A model generated the notes under the pieces. It saw only the letters and a list, made by a program, of their open reading frames with translations. It had not been told where the DNA came from and searched no databases. From Rattus norvegicus (lineage: Eukaryota; Chordata; Mammalia; Rodentia; Muridae): DNA of 64,000 bases. The position numbers were made by a program, and so were the translations under genes. This document shows positions 47,958 through 59,030 of this stretch, piece by piece. The stretch is taken from positions 71,230,924-71,294,923 of the forward strand of contig NC_086024.1 of NCBI RefSeq assembly GCF_036323735.1. The letters are read 5' to 3'. How positions within the stretch are numbered: the first letter of the stretch is position 1; each line of letters opens with the position of its first letter.

Positions 47958-48652
47958 AGAGAGTCATGCAGTGACTGACTTTTCTTTCTGGAGACCTGTT
48001 CATATATTAGGATATACAAAAATATTCGGATACAGAGATATGACCACCAAAAGATTCGTAGGAGGGTCATCTATCATATATGTGTGTGATCTGAATTGAG
48101 AATCTAAGAACACAAAAAAAGTCTGTATACTTCATTTTTAAGAAATATTAAAGATAACATTCTAAATCTTTACATGAACATGTAGATATATAAATATTTT
48201 ATTAACAATGTCACTCTACAAACTAAAATATTGCTGAAACCATTTTTCTTTTACTTTTTCACTGTTAAGAATAAAGTACAGAAATTATAGAAAACATTTT
48301 CTATTTTTTGAGGGGTTAAAAGCAGTACTGAAATCGTTAAAGAATATTATTTATTGAACAGTGGCCAAACTCAATAGTCTCTATTAAACATTATGTTTTT
48401 AAATTTTGATTTGATGATACAGAACAACAAAAGAAGTTCAGAGACAACTGAAATGGGTCTATTTTTTTATTTTTTAACATATTATAGTAGCACTGGGTAA
48501 ATGTTTATGTAAGTTGCAGCAAATTGAAACTACTAAACTGTACTACTTCATGGGTAGAAAGAAAATTTATTGGAGAACTCACTTCTGTTCTGCCTCCTAG
48601 CATATAGGACATTAGCTCTATAAGAAAGGAAATAGTTTATATAATAGAATAA
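47958..48652. other. Unassigned AT-rich DNA
   Basis: Between the L1 tail and the ERV-like block I see no element. The 5' end region of an LTR could extend into it. Confidence 0.45.
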
Positions 48653-48913
48653 TGTGGGTCTTTGACCAGGTTCAGGCTGTTAAGATTGATGAGAAATTAG
48701 ATATCCTTGTCTCAGGTAAATATTCTTTGGGGCTGATAACAGAGGTAGTGGTTTTTCATGTAAACAAACACCAGCCTTACAAGATTTTCTCAGTAATGTT
48801 GAATTTAGGCTACTGTTTAACCAATAACATCTTTCTGTTTATTGGTCAAAGTCCTTCTGCTTAGGACATTGTTACTAGCACTGCCATTTTGGGGGTCTGT
48901 TTTAGACCTAACA
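48653..48913 (-). repeat. 3' LTR-like repeat of a decayed class I ERV
   Basis: This segment is a diverged direct repeat of 52836-53067. Shared blocks include GGTAGTGGTTTTTCATGTAA / GGTAGTAGTTTTCCAGTTAA, CTACTGTTTAACCAATAACA / TTCTGTTTACCAATAACA and CTTCTGCTTAGGACATTGTT / CTCTGCTTAGAACATAGTAA. On the minus strand the right edge reads TGTTAGGTCTAAAACAGACC, starting with the TG of an LTR, directly after a purine-rich tract, so this is the 3' LTR U3 side. The U5 side on the left is not clear. Confidence 0.62.
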
Positions 48914-48930
48914 TCCCAGCCTTTTATTGA
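48914..48930 (-). other. Candidate polypurine tract of the ERV
   Basis: On the minus strand TCAATAAAAGGCTGGGA immediately precedes the TGTTAGG LTR start, the place and composition expected for the plus-strand primer tract. Confidence 0.5.
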
Positions 48931-48949
48931 TATTAAGGGGTGATGATAG

Positions 48950-49570
48950 TCCTTGCATTACTTCTGTTTTAGTGAGTGCTTAATAAAGGGGGTATCTGGG
49001 ATGCTGGTGTAAGGGGCTAAGTAGTGGCAGGCAATAGTAAGAGACCTGGGAAAATTTTATCAGAAGCATCTATTTTGCTGGATGCCAGGTTATTTCACTA
49101 ACTCTCTCCAAAAAGAAGCTTGAGGAAACAGGGAACAATCAGTATGACAGAGAAGAAGGAGCTAAGAAATGCTATAAGCCAGGGACCCTAAAGAACCTTT
49201 GCTAGAATCCCACATTGAAGATGACTCCTAGAAGTCATATCTTGTAATATATAGTTCATGTAAGCCAGACATCATTGAAAAAGAGGCAAGTACCTTCCTT
49301 ACAGTGGTCAGTAATCCGAGAAATCATTGTCCAATCACAGCAAGCTGGTTCTGAAGTAGGTGAAAATCTGACTATTTCTTAATAGTGTCTATTCTATTAA
49401 CTGGGTGGAAATCTCCTGAGATAAAGGCAGATTATGACCCACCCTGTCTGTGATCAAACTGTTTGAATCTACTGAGGCTGCCATATGATCCTAATCATGA
49501 CTGGAAGAACCACAGTTCATCAGTGTCAATATGTAATTTGGAGGAGAGTGGATAACTTCTCTTACATGCA
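48950..49570 (-). pseudogene. ERV env remnant, transmembrane-subunit ectodomain (broken)
   Basis: On the minus strand 49336-49356 reads LQNQLAV and, after a frameshift, 49259-49303 reads KEGTCLFFND. In class I ERV and gammaretroviral envelope TM subunits the order LQNRR.LD...E.GG.C is the heptad/immunosuppressive-like region before the disulfide motif, so this looks like a decayed TM fragment. The downstream cysteine pair is not preserved and no signal peptide, SU or fusion region is readable. Frameshifts and stops make it non-functional. Order integrase then TM on the minus strand fits a provirus in minus orientation. Confidence 0.55.
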
Positions 49571-49578
49571 TAAGATCA

Positions 49579-50105
49579 TGTTGTAAGACCCCAAAGTGGC
49601 CTTACCTCAGGAGTGCAACCTACAGATCACAAATTGACAAAGGGAGCAATGCAATAGTAAGAGGTTTAATAATGCACATACGTGGGGTTGTTCATCCATG
49701 CAGGGAGAGGCAACCCCGAACCCAAAAAGCACATAACTTTTATTCTTTACAGAGGGCAGACTTCAGCAACAGGGTTAGCTGGCTTATTCTCATTGGTGGT
49801 AAACAGGACAAAGGATCTGGTCAGGTATTGGCTGGCCTGCTCAAGAGGCTGTTCTTGACTCAGATACTTTCCTCATCCAGCCCTACACTTGGCCTTGGAA
49901 AATTACTGGGGAAAGGGCTAAGTTACAAAGTTCCTCAGAAGTGGGGGAGGAACTAGGTGGTCGGGCAAGGTCAGCATGACATCTTGTGGTTGTTCTTGGA
50001 ATTTACCAAAGGGAAGGGTAGGGTTTTTTTTTTTTCCAGAACAGTTGTTTTTGTTTTGTCCTAATTGAACTGGGTCAGAATAGTCTGGTCATTCTTGACT
50101 CAACA
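49579..50105 (-). mobile_element. LTR with TGTTG...CAACA ends, probably a solo LTR nested in the ERV
   Basis: A 527-bp segment with 5-bp inverted termini. On the minus strand it has an AATAAAAG TATA-like element (49737-49744), then the R-like GTTCGGGGTTGCCTCTCCCT, an ATTAAA polyadenylation signal (49665-49670) and a U5-like end GGGGTCTTACAACA, a complete LTR grammar in order. It lies between integrase and env TM remnants, where no LTR belongs, so it is most likely a later insertion. GATCA occurs at the left edge (49574-49578) and four bases beyond the right edge (50110-50114), an imperfect TSD at best. Confidence 0.72.
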
Positions 50106-50339
50106 TTTTGATCACCAAAACTTTATCATATCACTATGCATCCTGATATCAGATGTATTTCTCAAAACCTTGTTTTTACAACTTTGTTTCTCATATGTAT
50201 GAAACTTAATTTCTTCAATTACTTGAGAAAAAAAACAGGAAATAGCCTCAAATTTGAAATAATAGGAAGGGCTGGAAGTCGAGTGGTATCAAGCTTGTCC
50301 AAGTGCAAGTTAGGACTACAGATAGGAGGAGTTAAGTTC

Positions 50340-50660
50340 AAGGAAGGTGAATTTCACAAGACAGTTTTAATTAGCCCATTTTCTCTTTCTACATTTCCTA
50401 AAAGCTGGAGGCAGTATGAAAGTGAAATTTCCATTGTATTCTTCAGGCCCTTAAGACTGAGTGAATTTGGCGATGAATATTGAACCATTATTTTATTGAT
50501 CTACCAAGTTCAAATATGGGCAGATGTCATTTATGATTTAGGAAAAAGAATACTTGTGAATTCTCATTCATATTAGAGGAAGCTTCTACCCTTCTGAGAA
50601 AGCATCTTCCACACTAAGATGTCTTTTGTTGGAAGCATGAGTGTTAAGTAAATCTTTAAA
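50340..50660 (-). pseudogene. ERV pol remnant: integrase core (broken)
   Basis: Minus-strand frames resemble retroviral integrase: an ILVW..LS stretch leading to VEA (50578-50589), then a stretch ending FELGRSIK and FNIHRQIHSV where integrases have FGLP.SI..DNG..F..QI...V, then GNVERENGLIKT (50363-50398), the segment that includes the catalytic Glu region (usually SSG.VER.N..IK). Catalytic Asp positions are lost to substitution or stops, and at least one frameshift occurs. Integrase joins viral DNA to host DNA; this copy cannot. The style of motif is class I (gamma-like). RT and RNase H are not readable to the right. Confidence 0.65.
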
Positions 50661-51035
50661 GAAATCCATGACCTTTACTCAAGGAACATTTTAGTTTAAT
50701 TTAGGGAACAAAATCAAGAAACAGAGAGTGTTAGTCAAAAGGCTAATCATTTGACTACATTTAGTCAATTTAAATTTATACCTAGGTTTTTCTTGATTAA
50801 AAAGTTTAAATAGAGTGAGATAAGTAACAGAAACTTGTATTTGAAGTAGCTTACCTTTTAGATGTTCTTAAGTGCCAAGTATCTTTTTGGACTTCCCTTT
50901 CTTTTTCTCCTTCTTGCAACAGAGACAGGGAGTTAGTCTGACCTAAAAAAGAGGCTTTTGAGGATACTTTTAGAAAAACATGCTTGGGTCTATAGTGGGC
51001 AGACCAAATTCCATCTCCAGAGCCAGGTTTTTAAA

Positions 51036-51700
51036 TAGTATACTGTACTGGAATTTTAATCCAGCAACATGGCTGCTCTGGCAAAGGATGATATGCAAAA
51101 CCTAGTTTTGTGTGGTCCAATAGAAATTCAGGTATACCACACACCTTTAATCCCTCTAGCTTGAATACAAGTATGCCATTAGTACATACTTTTAAGGTAA
51201 AATTATTTTGTAAAAGGAAACAGCCTGTTTGAAAGTGATATCTAATTGAGGGGCAGACAAAGTGATGAATCAGGTATAGATTTGACAGAATGAGTCATAA
51301 ATTGGGTATGCCTAAGTCTCATGGGAACAGCACAGGAAAAAGAAGCTATTTAAATGCAATGCAGGGAGAAAGAGTCAGTTGGTTGGGAGTCAGTGTAGTA
51401 AGTGCAGTGCAGTGAAGCTGAGTTCGTTCATCCGTTCATGAGGTCAGTTCAGTTCAGCAGAGGCAGTTGAAGCCAGCGGATTAGAAGGAGACAGATTAGA
51501 ACAAATTGTCATTGTTAGTTTGAGGCCAAGCAGAGCAATTCACTCATAAGCTTAGTGAAGCCAGGTTGAATCAGTCGGTTTAGAGGGACGTTTGAACCAG
51601 AGCAGCTGAATTTAACCTGCCAAGCAGAGTCCAGAAATAAATAGAAAAGGCGAGATTGTTTAAAGTGGTAATCCTGCAAGATGACAATTACATAGGGCAA
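51036..51700 (+). repeat. LTR-like repeat (rodent, RMER-type?), plus orientation
   Basis: Starts near CAACATGGCTGCTCTGGCAA, contains CACACCTTTAATCCCTCTAG, CTAATTGAGGGGCAGACAAA and AGTCTCATGGGAACAGCACA, then a TATA-like CTATTTAAAT (51346-51355) followed by a run of GTTCAGT/GCAGT units. The first about 240 bp recur at 53988-54228. The order of promoter-like elements and its family feel suggest an LTR of a rodent ERV group; I am unsure of the name. It is opposite in orientation to the ERV remnants around it, so probably a separate insertion. Confidence 0.55.
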
Positions 51701-52668
51701 ATAGAAATTATATTTATGTTATACATACCAAAAAAGTTGAAGCTCTTTAATACTAAATCAAGTGATCAGAAGAAGGGATGAGAATGGAGGACAAAGAAGC
51801 CTTAGAACTAACATCTTTATATTGTATGTTTGTGTGGTAGCAAAATTTGTCATATCCATGAAATTTAAAAGTAGAATGTGTCAGTTTCTAACCATTTTTA
51901 CTGATTATCAACATTGTATTGAGTCTAATCTGTGTTGCAGTAAAAACAGACATGAAAATAAGAATGTAGCAAGGCTTATGTGGTATTTAAGTCCACAGAT
52001 AGAGATTTAAGGAGATAGGCAAGGAAAATTAGAGAGTTCAGGTTTGATTGGGAAGAGTTGATGTTTATTTAGGTCAGGGAAAAAGAAACACATTATTAGA
52101 GAAAAGGTGGCTGTAAAGCATCCCCAGTAGCACACCGAAAACAAGGTAAAAGACACTTACAAAAGATTTCTCCTTCTATGTCCCGGTATTCTCTGCAGTA
52201 AATAGAGGGATTCCAATAGCATAAGAATTGACACAGGGAAAGCAGCATGGTAAGTGTGAAAAGGCAGAGTGGCAATGGAACAACATCCAATGGAAGGGAT
52301 GAGAGTTCTCCAAAATGATTTTCAAGGTCACAGATAGGCCTATTTATTGCACCAATTGGGGTGCCCAAAAAGGCATGGGGTGGCTATCTGGTGTGTTGGT
52401 ATAACTTCTGTTGGGATAGTGAGTCAAGCAAGTGTAGTGAGTGAGACAGATAAAGTAGGCAGGTCCAAGGGTACACTAGACAAGGAAATACTAGTGGGTA
52501 GAACATCTAGAGGAAAGAAGAAGGTTAACAGATGAACCCTGGTTTTTGGAATCAAATATGGTGGATGACAGAAGCCAGCACAAACAAATGATATGTATCT
52601 AAGAAGGTTAAATCATCATTTCAGATCAGTTATGAGGGATACAATTTACTAGGAGCCCAAGTGTCTCT
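51701..52668 (-). pseudogene. Possible ERV 5' internal region (leader/gag), unreadable
   Basis: This lies where leader and gag would be in a minus-orientation provirus between the PBS-like site and pol. A 90-codon minus frame (52096-52368) has no gag motif I can identify: no major-homology region or CCHC knuckle. The assignment rests on position only. Confidence 0.3.
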
Positions 52669-52686
52669 CCTGGATTTGGCATCAAA
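52669..52686 (-). other. Candidate degenerate primer-binding site
   Basis: On the minus strand TGATGCCAAATCCAGGAG directly follows the putative U5 end (...CATACA). It resembles the TGGTGCC.AAACCCGGGA-type tRNA-primed sites of class I ERVs at roughly 12 of 18 positions. Weak on its own. Confidence 0.35.
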
Positions 52687-53067
52687 TGTATGAAAAGCAC
52701 AGTACAACTACTGAAAGGATTATCAGAGGAGTAAATTGCCAGTATGCCCTAGAGAATAAAGAGCAGAAACTTTCTGGGAAAGCAAACAGGTTTCATATGA
52801 TCATCAGCAAGTTGGAGGGCTTTGAGGATGGAGGATGTGAGAATTAATTAGGAACCAGGTGTCCTTGCCTGAAGTAGTTGACTACTGGGACAGATAAGGG
52901 AGGTAGTAGTTTTCCAGTTAAATGGAATACTGACTTAGAAGATTCCTGAGGAATGCTGTTTACCATATTCTGTTTACCAATAACAATTCTTCTGTTTACC
53001 TGGTAAGACCCTCTGCTTAGAACATAGTAACCAATACTGCTATTTTGGAACCTGCTTTGGAAAAACA
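52687..53067 (-). repeat. 5' LTR-like repeat of the decayed class I ERV
   Basis: Its right 230 bp is the diverged direct-repeat partner of 48653-48913. On the minus strand it begins TGTTTTTCCAAAGCAGGTTC at 53067 and would end ...TTTTCATACA at 52687, just before the PBS-like site. Minus-strand ATTGGT (CCAAT) motifs are shared by both LTRs. Divergence between the two is high, so the provirus is old. Confidence 0.58.
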
Positions 53068-53987
53068 TTTATAGTTGTGCTCTTAAAACACATGTGAGAT
53101 AGATTGAGGAAACCAACATTCTCTGGGACACTGAAACTGCAATTAAGGTTTGTGCGAGGATTACTGAATATAGCTAAATGCTACCAGTAATAACAAATGT
53201 TACAGTAAGAATTTCTTTCAATGTTTAATTTTCCTTCAAATGTGTCACTAGATGGGGGCGTCAAGGGATACTGAACCTTTTTGTCATCTGTAGTTAGATT
53301 CTCCATGTCCCTAGCTGTTTTGAGAAAAGGACTGTTATTCACAGAACCATTAAATCTGATATCCTGCTGGTGCCAACTGCTTTGTACTATCCTCATTTTG
53401 AAGATTCTGCATGACAACTATACTACTTGCTATATTGTCCAAGATATGACTGTTTCCAATAGCCTGTGCTCAACACTTCTGCCATCACTAAATGACTAAA
53501 CGTTCCTTTTGTCATTTCTGCTCAGGTCAAAGGGTGAGCATTTGAATACTGGGACCAAAAGAGTTGGGTAAATATTCATTTTATAAGAGAATACATGGGT
53601 TCAGTTGTTCTTCACTTATATGAATCATTGTGCCATGATTGACCAAAAAAAAATTCAATTTGCATGAAAATCTTTTCATAATTAATCTAGGTATTCTTTA
53701 CTACACCTTTTTCTTAATAATATAATCAGACTTTTTGGTGAATCTTCTCATTCATAATAAGCCTCCTATGCTAGTACCATTACCATTGCCTCAACATCCA
53801 AATGCTTAGATTATAGACATCAATCACTACAGCTATAGAGGTTTATTTACATAGATTAAATCTTTATTATTAGCTGATCAGGCTGAGCTCTTAGCAAGAA
53901 AATAAGAATTAAAAGCAGTAACGAAGTCAGTGTTATTTGAGACAAGTGAGAGCAATTAATTCCTCTGCTTTTGCAGTAGTATGTAGA
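53068..53987. other. Unassigned DNA, possible B1 fragment
   Basis: I see no gene. About 53785-53836 (TGCCTCAACATCCAAATGCT, TAGATTATAGACATCAATCA) resembles an old antisense B1 fragment. A 78-codon minus frame at 53181-53417 has no recognisable domain. Confidence 0.4.
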
Positions 53988-54228
53988 GAAATTTTTCTAG
54001 TAACCTGGCAGCTCTGGCAAGGGATCACATCCAAAGACTTTCTAGGTTTGTGTGATCTTGCTAGAATCATATACCTTTAATCCCTCTGACTGTGATTAGA
54101 GATGCCCTTAGTACACACTTTTAATACTACACAATAAAGGTGAAGTTAGTCTGTAAAAGGAAGCAGCCATATTTGAAATAGACCTTTAATTGAGGGACAG
54201 ACAAAACCCAAGTGAGTATTCAGAACCA
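53988..54228 (+). repeat. Second copy of the LTR-like module (partial)
   Basis: Diverged repeat of 51036-51280: GGCAGCTCTGGCAAGGGATC, ATACCTTTAATCCCTCTGAC, CCCTTAGTACACACTTTTAA, TCTGTAAAAGGAAGCAGCCA and TTAATTGAGGGACAGACAAA. The TATA/R/U5-like part of the first copy is absent here. Confidence 0.75.
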
Positions 54229-54718
54229 GGTCTTCAAAAGGCCTTGAAATTAAAGAAGATCACTAATTTTGGCTACCTACATCATCTCAGATTTCCAATA
54301 GGAAAGTATGGCTAGGATTAAAATGATCACTATGTTTTTTAACAGTTTGAGGAACTATACATCTCAGACAATATTCTTAACTATATTTGATTTTTTTGAT
54401 AAATAGTCTCAATGAAATCTCTTCTTGATTAAAAAATAGTAAAAAAGTGCTACCCAGATATATAACAAAACTTTGGCTGAACTTAATATTGTAGTTACCT
54501 ACAACTGAGAAAATCAGGCCTATTCTCTTAAATGCTGTGGCTAAATCTTTAAAAATAAAATAAAATTAACATATATGACTTATAAAATATTCTCTGAAAA
54601 ATGCTTTACTCAACTACAATATGTCCTTCTGCCCACATAGTACCAGATAATGTTTTCAAATTCAAAGTATTAGGGAAATCATTGAGAATATCCAAGTCAT
54701 CTCAAATGCATATTAATA
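54229..54718. other. Unassigned AT-rich DNA
   Basis: Nothing recognised. Confidence 0.45.
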
Positions 54719-55490
54719 GGTAATCTTTTTTATTTTTTTATATTTACATTTCTATGTTGTCCCTTTCTCGGTTTCCTGTCTATAAACCCCATATCCCATC
54801 CATCCTTCTTATATGAGGGTGTTCCTCCTCCCATCTACCCACCTCTTCCTGCCTCCATGCCCTGACATTCCCCTACACTTCGATTCCAGCCTTGGCATGA
54901 CCAAGTCTTTCTCCTCACATTGGTGCCCAACAAGAACAATCTTTGCTACATATGCAACTGCAGCAATGAGTCTGTCCATGTGGACTCTTTGGATGGTGTG
55001 TTAATCCCTGGGAGCTCTGCTTGGTTGGTATTTTTATTCTTATGGGGTTGCAAACCCCTTTAGCTCCATCAATCATTTCTCAAACTCCTCTAATGGGGAC
55101 TCCATTCTCAGTTTAATGGTTGGCTGCAAGCATCTGCTTCTGTATTTTTCAGGTTTGGTGAAGCCTCTCAGGAGACAACTATATCAGGCTCCTATTGTCA
55201 TGCACTTCTTGGCATCATCAATATTGTCTGGGTTTGGTAGCTGTATGTACATGGGGTGGATACCCAGGTTTGGGGGGGTGTCTTTGGATGGTCTTTCCTT
55301 CAGTCTATGCTCCATACTTTGTCTGCGTATCTCCTGCTATGAATATTTTTGTTACCCCTTCTAAGAAGGACTGAAGAATCCACACTTGGTTCTTCCTTGT
55401 TCTTGAGCTTCATGTGGTCTGTGGATTGTTTCTTGGGTAATTTGAGCTGTTGGGCTAATGCCCATTTATCAGTGAGTGCATGCCATTTGT

Positions 55491-55538
<48 letters not shown>

Positions 55539-56301
55539 ATTGGTTTACCTCAGAATGATATTTTCTAGTTCCATCCATTTGCCTGTGAATTTCATGAAGT
55601 CATTATTTTTGATTGCTGAGTAATTCTCCATTATGTAATACAACATTTGCTGTATCCATTCCTCTGTTGAGGAATGTCTAGGTTCTTTCTAGTATCTGGC
55701 TATTATAAATAAGCCTGCCCTGAATGTAGTGGAACATGTGTCTTTGTTATATGTATATGTCCCAAGAGAGGGATAGCTGGGTCCTCAGGAGGTACTATGT
55801 CCAATTTTTTGAGGAACCACCAGACTAATTTCCAGAGTGGTTGTACCAGTTTGCAATTCCACCAACACTAGAGGAGTGTTCCTCTTTCTCCACGTACTCA
55901 CCAGTATTTGTTGTCACCTGAGTTTTTGATCTTAGACATTCTGACTGGTGTGAGGTGGGATCTTAGGGTTGTTTTGAATTGCATTTCACTGATGACTAAC
56001 AATGTTTAGCATTTCTTTTGGTACTTCTCAGCCATACCATATTCTTCAGTTGATGATTCTTTGTTTAGCTCTCTACCCCATTTTTTGATAGGGTTATTTG
56101 ATTATCTGTAGCCTAACATTTTGAGTTCTTTATATATGCTAGATATTAGCTCACTATCAGATTGGCACAGATCTTTTCCCAATCTGTTGGTTACTGTTTT
56201 GTCCTAATGACAGTGTCCTTTGCCTTACAGAAGCTTTGCAATTCTATGAAGTCCCATTGTTGATACTTGATCTTAAAGCATAAGCCATTGGCAATCTTAT
56301 T
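54719..56301 (-). mobile_element. 5'-truncated L1 (3'UTR plus ORF2 C-terminus)
   Basis: Antisense L1 from a T-rich tail, through CCCCTACACTTCGATTCCAG, CAACTATATCAGGCTCCTAT and GTAGCTGTATGTACATGGGG, into ORF2 (TTCATGTGGTCTGTGGATTG, AGAATGATATTTTCTAGTTC, TGGTTGTACCAGTTTGCAAT). It stops at about 56290 after AAAGCATAAGCCATTGG. A 12-bp imperfect TSD, GGTAATCTTTTT (54719-54730) versus GGCAATCTTATT (56290-56301), matches at 10 of 12. A (TG)n tract has grown at 55493-55537. Dead copy. Confidence 0.92.
55493..55537. repeat. (TG)n at the L1 ORF2 expansion site
   Basis: A pure TG run just after antisense GTGAGTGCATGCCATTTGTA, the same L1 position that carries expanded CA at 43931-43988 and 60450-60499. 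Confidence 0.97.
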
Positions 56302-58477
56302 TAAAATGAACTGGTGGGTTTTTATCTCTCTGGTAGATTGTCAATTAGGTGCTGAGATCTGGTTGCAATCAATAAATTAACAATTTAGAAGGAACTAACA
56401 AATTTGCTTCATTGTGCATATTCCCATTAGAAATTATGCTTGCCCCATGGTCAGAGCTATCTATTGCTGCAAATGATGTGCCAATGTGATCACTACTTTA
56501 GCTTCATTCTTATAAGTTTCCTAGGCATCTAATCCTTATGTAGCAGTGTGATATAACAAACAGCTGACTGTATGATGATAATTTGATTGCTGAAAGTCCA
56601 TCAAACATCCTTAAGTCAGTCTACAGATAAAGATAGAGAGACAGGAAGATAGAGACAGAGACAGAGAGACAGAGATAGAGAGACAGAGACAGAGAGACAG
56701 AGAGAGGACCATTTCCGATTTTAGCTTTCTAAAGTTCTCTGGTATAAAGCCCAGACAGCTGGACAATTACTTCACCTTACTAATCAAGACTTACTTCAGT
56801 CATGACATCTATCAATTTTCCTAATTAAAGTTGTCTCTTAATGCTCCCCATGAATTTGTAATACAGGAGACTGGGTGGCCTACTTCAGAACTTAACACTG
56901 GACAGTTAATAGTGCCTTGAGTCAAACTGACTCCTTTATTCATAGTGTATATCTTATAATGATAAAATAAATTCTCAGTCTTATTGTTAATTACATCAAA
57001 GCCTGTTTAGGACACTTTGAATGGATTTACCTGTCTTCTTCCTTTCATAAAGATAAAACTACACCAAATATTTCCTAACTACACTCTGAGTAGGCATCAT
57101 CATAATCCAAACAGCCTCACTGTTTTTATGCTTCACATAATTCCTTGCTCAGGAAGCATGATTTAGGAATGCTCTGTGTCTTCAAGAGCCTGTCATATGT
57201 TACGGATCTTAGTCATCTGTTACCTTTCATTGTGTCCCTTTATACTGACTATTCTCTGAGGCACTCTAGCCGCTTTCATTCTACCTCCTCAGAAACAGAG
57301 TTGTTTATTTCCCAAACCCTTACAGCCCTAAAGATACCTTCTGGGAGGAGGGAATGAAGGACTTGGAGTTAGACAGACTCACTGAAAGGAAGACAGATAG
57401 GGAGAAGGCCCATGACTAGATAATAAAGACAGTTAATTTCCAAGATGGATGGCTTCTTCCTCACCCTGCTGACCTTAGCAAAAATCTCTGGAGCTCAACA
57501 CAATGGCCTCATTTGCCTGTGAATTGATCCTACATGTTCATGATCACCAGGATGAGTTTACATCAAAGTTGACAACCTATCACCCTCAACACTCACCACC
57601 TTTGTTCAAACTAACCAAACCTAAATTGGGTAAGGACCCCTCAAAATCTCTCAAAATTTCCATGCTTTAAGAAAACACAAAGATATAGCTGGTTTCTGGA
57701 GATTCTCATCTGATTTGCAAAGTCTTTCTCTCTTTGTGTTTTGCTGTATGTAACGCTTCACTCTTATTAAAAGCTTTCCTTTACTAGTGTATATGGAAAT
57801 AAAAAAGGGGAAAGAAAAAAAAATAAAAGAATTGTAAAATGGTGAAAAGAAACAATGGGTCATATTTCTAGGATTTCTGAAGCCCTAAAGGCAAGAAGCA
57901 TGAACACTAACATCCAAGTGTCATTACACTTGTCATGGTAGGACAGAGGTCCTAGCATAGAGACCTTTGGAAAGCAGAAGCCCTGTCAAGTATGACCTAC
58001 TATCACTTGATGTTGTTTGCTGTTGTACTTAAAGCTACTCAAAGCTGACAGATCACAATCACTCGGAAGACATAGATCTACAAGTGGTTAGAACCCAGAG
58101 CAAAAAACCTCCAATTTAAGAGGCCAGAATCATTTCTCAAACTTTCCCAAGGTTCAAACAATACAGTGCCTCTTCTTGGGTTTCAAGTTCTAAACCGAAA
58201 GATCCTAGGTCCTAGGGAGCTAGCACAGAAAAGCCCAAAATTGACAGAATTGACAGAGATTATCCTAATCTATCTACAATCCTTTCCTGGGTAAGCAATC
58301 AGTTAACTTATATAGCAAAACTTATATAACAATTATAAGTTATATAACAATATAAATGAGAAATTAAAATTTAGAATTGCAATAAAGTTTGTCTTTTTTA
58401 AAATAAGGGTTTCTAAAAATTTTCATTGGCATGTACTTATTGGATATCATATTGTGTTTCTTCAACAATGTAGAAAT
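56302..58477. other. Unassigned DNA with one purine-rich repeat
   Basis: The only repeat seen is (AGAGAC)n/(GATAGA)n at about 56624-56707. Open frames of about 70 codons (57145-57357 plus, 57651-57863 minus) have no recognisable domain. Confidence 0.45.
56624..56707. repeat. (AGAGAC)n purine-rich repeat
   Basis: Imperfect GAGACA/GATAGA units over about 80 bp. Confidence 0.92.
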
Positions 58478-58566
58478 CCAGCTAGATCATCATCATTTGT
58501 TGAAGATAATTTCTTTTTTCCATTGTATGGTTTTGGCTTATTTGAGGAAATTAAGTATACATATCA
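58478..58566 (-). mobile_element. Short L1 ORF2 fragment
   Basis: CATCATCATTTGTTGAAGAT, TTTCTTTTTTCCATTGTATG and GTTTTGGCTTATTTGAGGAA match the antisense ORF2 segment normally reading CACCATTTGTTGAAAATGCT...CCATTGGATGGTTTTAGC. Only about 90 bp is recognisable. Confidence 0.6.
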
Positions 58567-58675
58567 CTGTTTCTTTTACCTTTCTGTTGTTATTTTCTAT
58601 TTTCTGATGATTTAAGATGCTTGCCCCATTTTCTAATTATGGCAAGAAAAGCTCTTGCGAAGACGGCTTAAGTTA

Positions 58676-59030
58676 TAAATTTGACACATGTTAGAGTCAG
58701 CTGAGAGGAAAGCTACTGTGGAGGAGCTGCATGATTCAGAATGCCCTGTAGCAGGTCTTTGCGGAACTGTCTTCATCGCCATTCAATGTAGGAAGGCCTA
58801 GTCCTGAGGGTGTCACCTCCTACTGCAGGTGTTCTAGAAGAAGCAACTTGTAAACAAAGTCTAAGCAAAGTTCTTCTTGTATTTGATTCAGATTCTGCTT
58901 GAATTTCTGCCCTGAATTTTGTCTAGGTTGAAGTGTGACTTGGAAGTATGATTCAAATAAATGTTTTCTCTTTTCAAAATTTAATTTTGTGAGCCTATTT
59001 TATCATAGCAAGAATGTAAGGTATAACATT
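58676..59030 (-). repeat. Rodent medium-reiteration repeat, diverged full copy
   Basis: Starts TTGACACATGTTAGAGTCAG and runs through TTGAATTTCTGCCCTGAATT, GAAGTGTGACTTGGAAGTAT, TCAAATAAATGTTTTCTC and ATTTTATCATAGCAAGAATG. The order and ends match the family read from its TGTCAACTTGACAC...GAGTCA end to its TTTATCACAGCAA end. Confidence 0.65.

Noticed and set aside
51120..51165. B1 SINE start (CACACCTTTAATCCCT)
   Set aside because: The rest of B1 does not follow, and the same phrase recurs at 54070 in the same LTR-like context. It belongs to that repeat.
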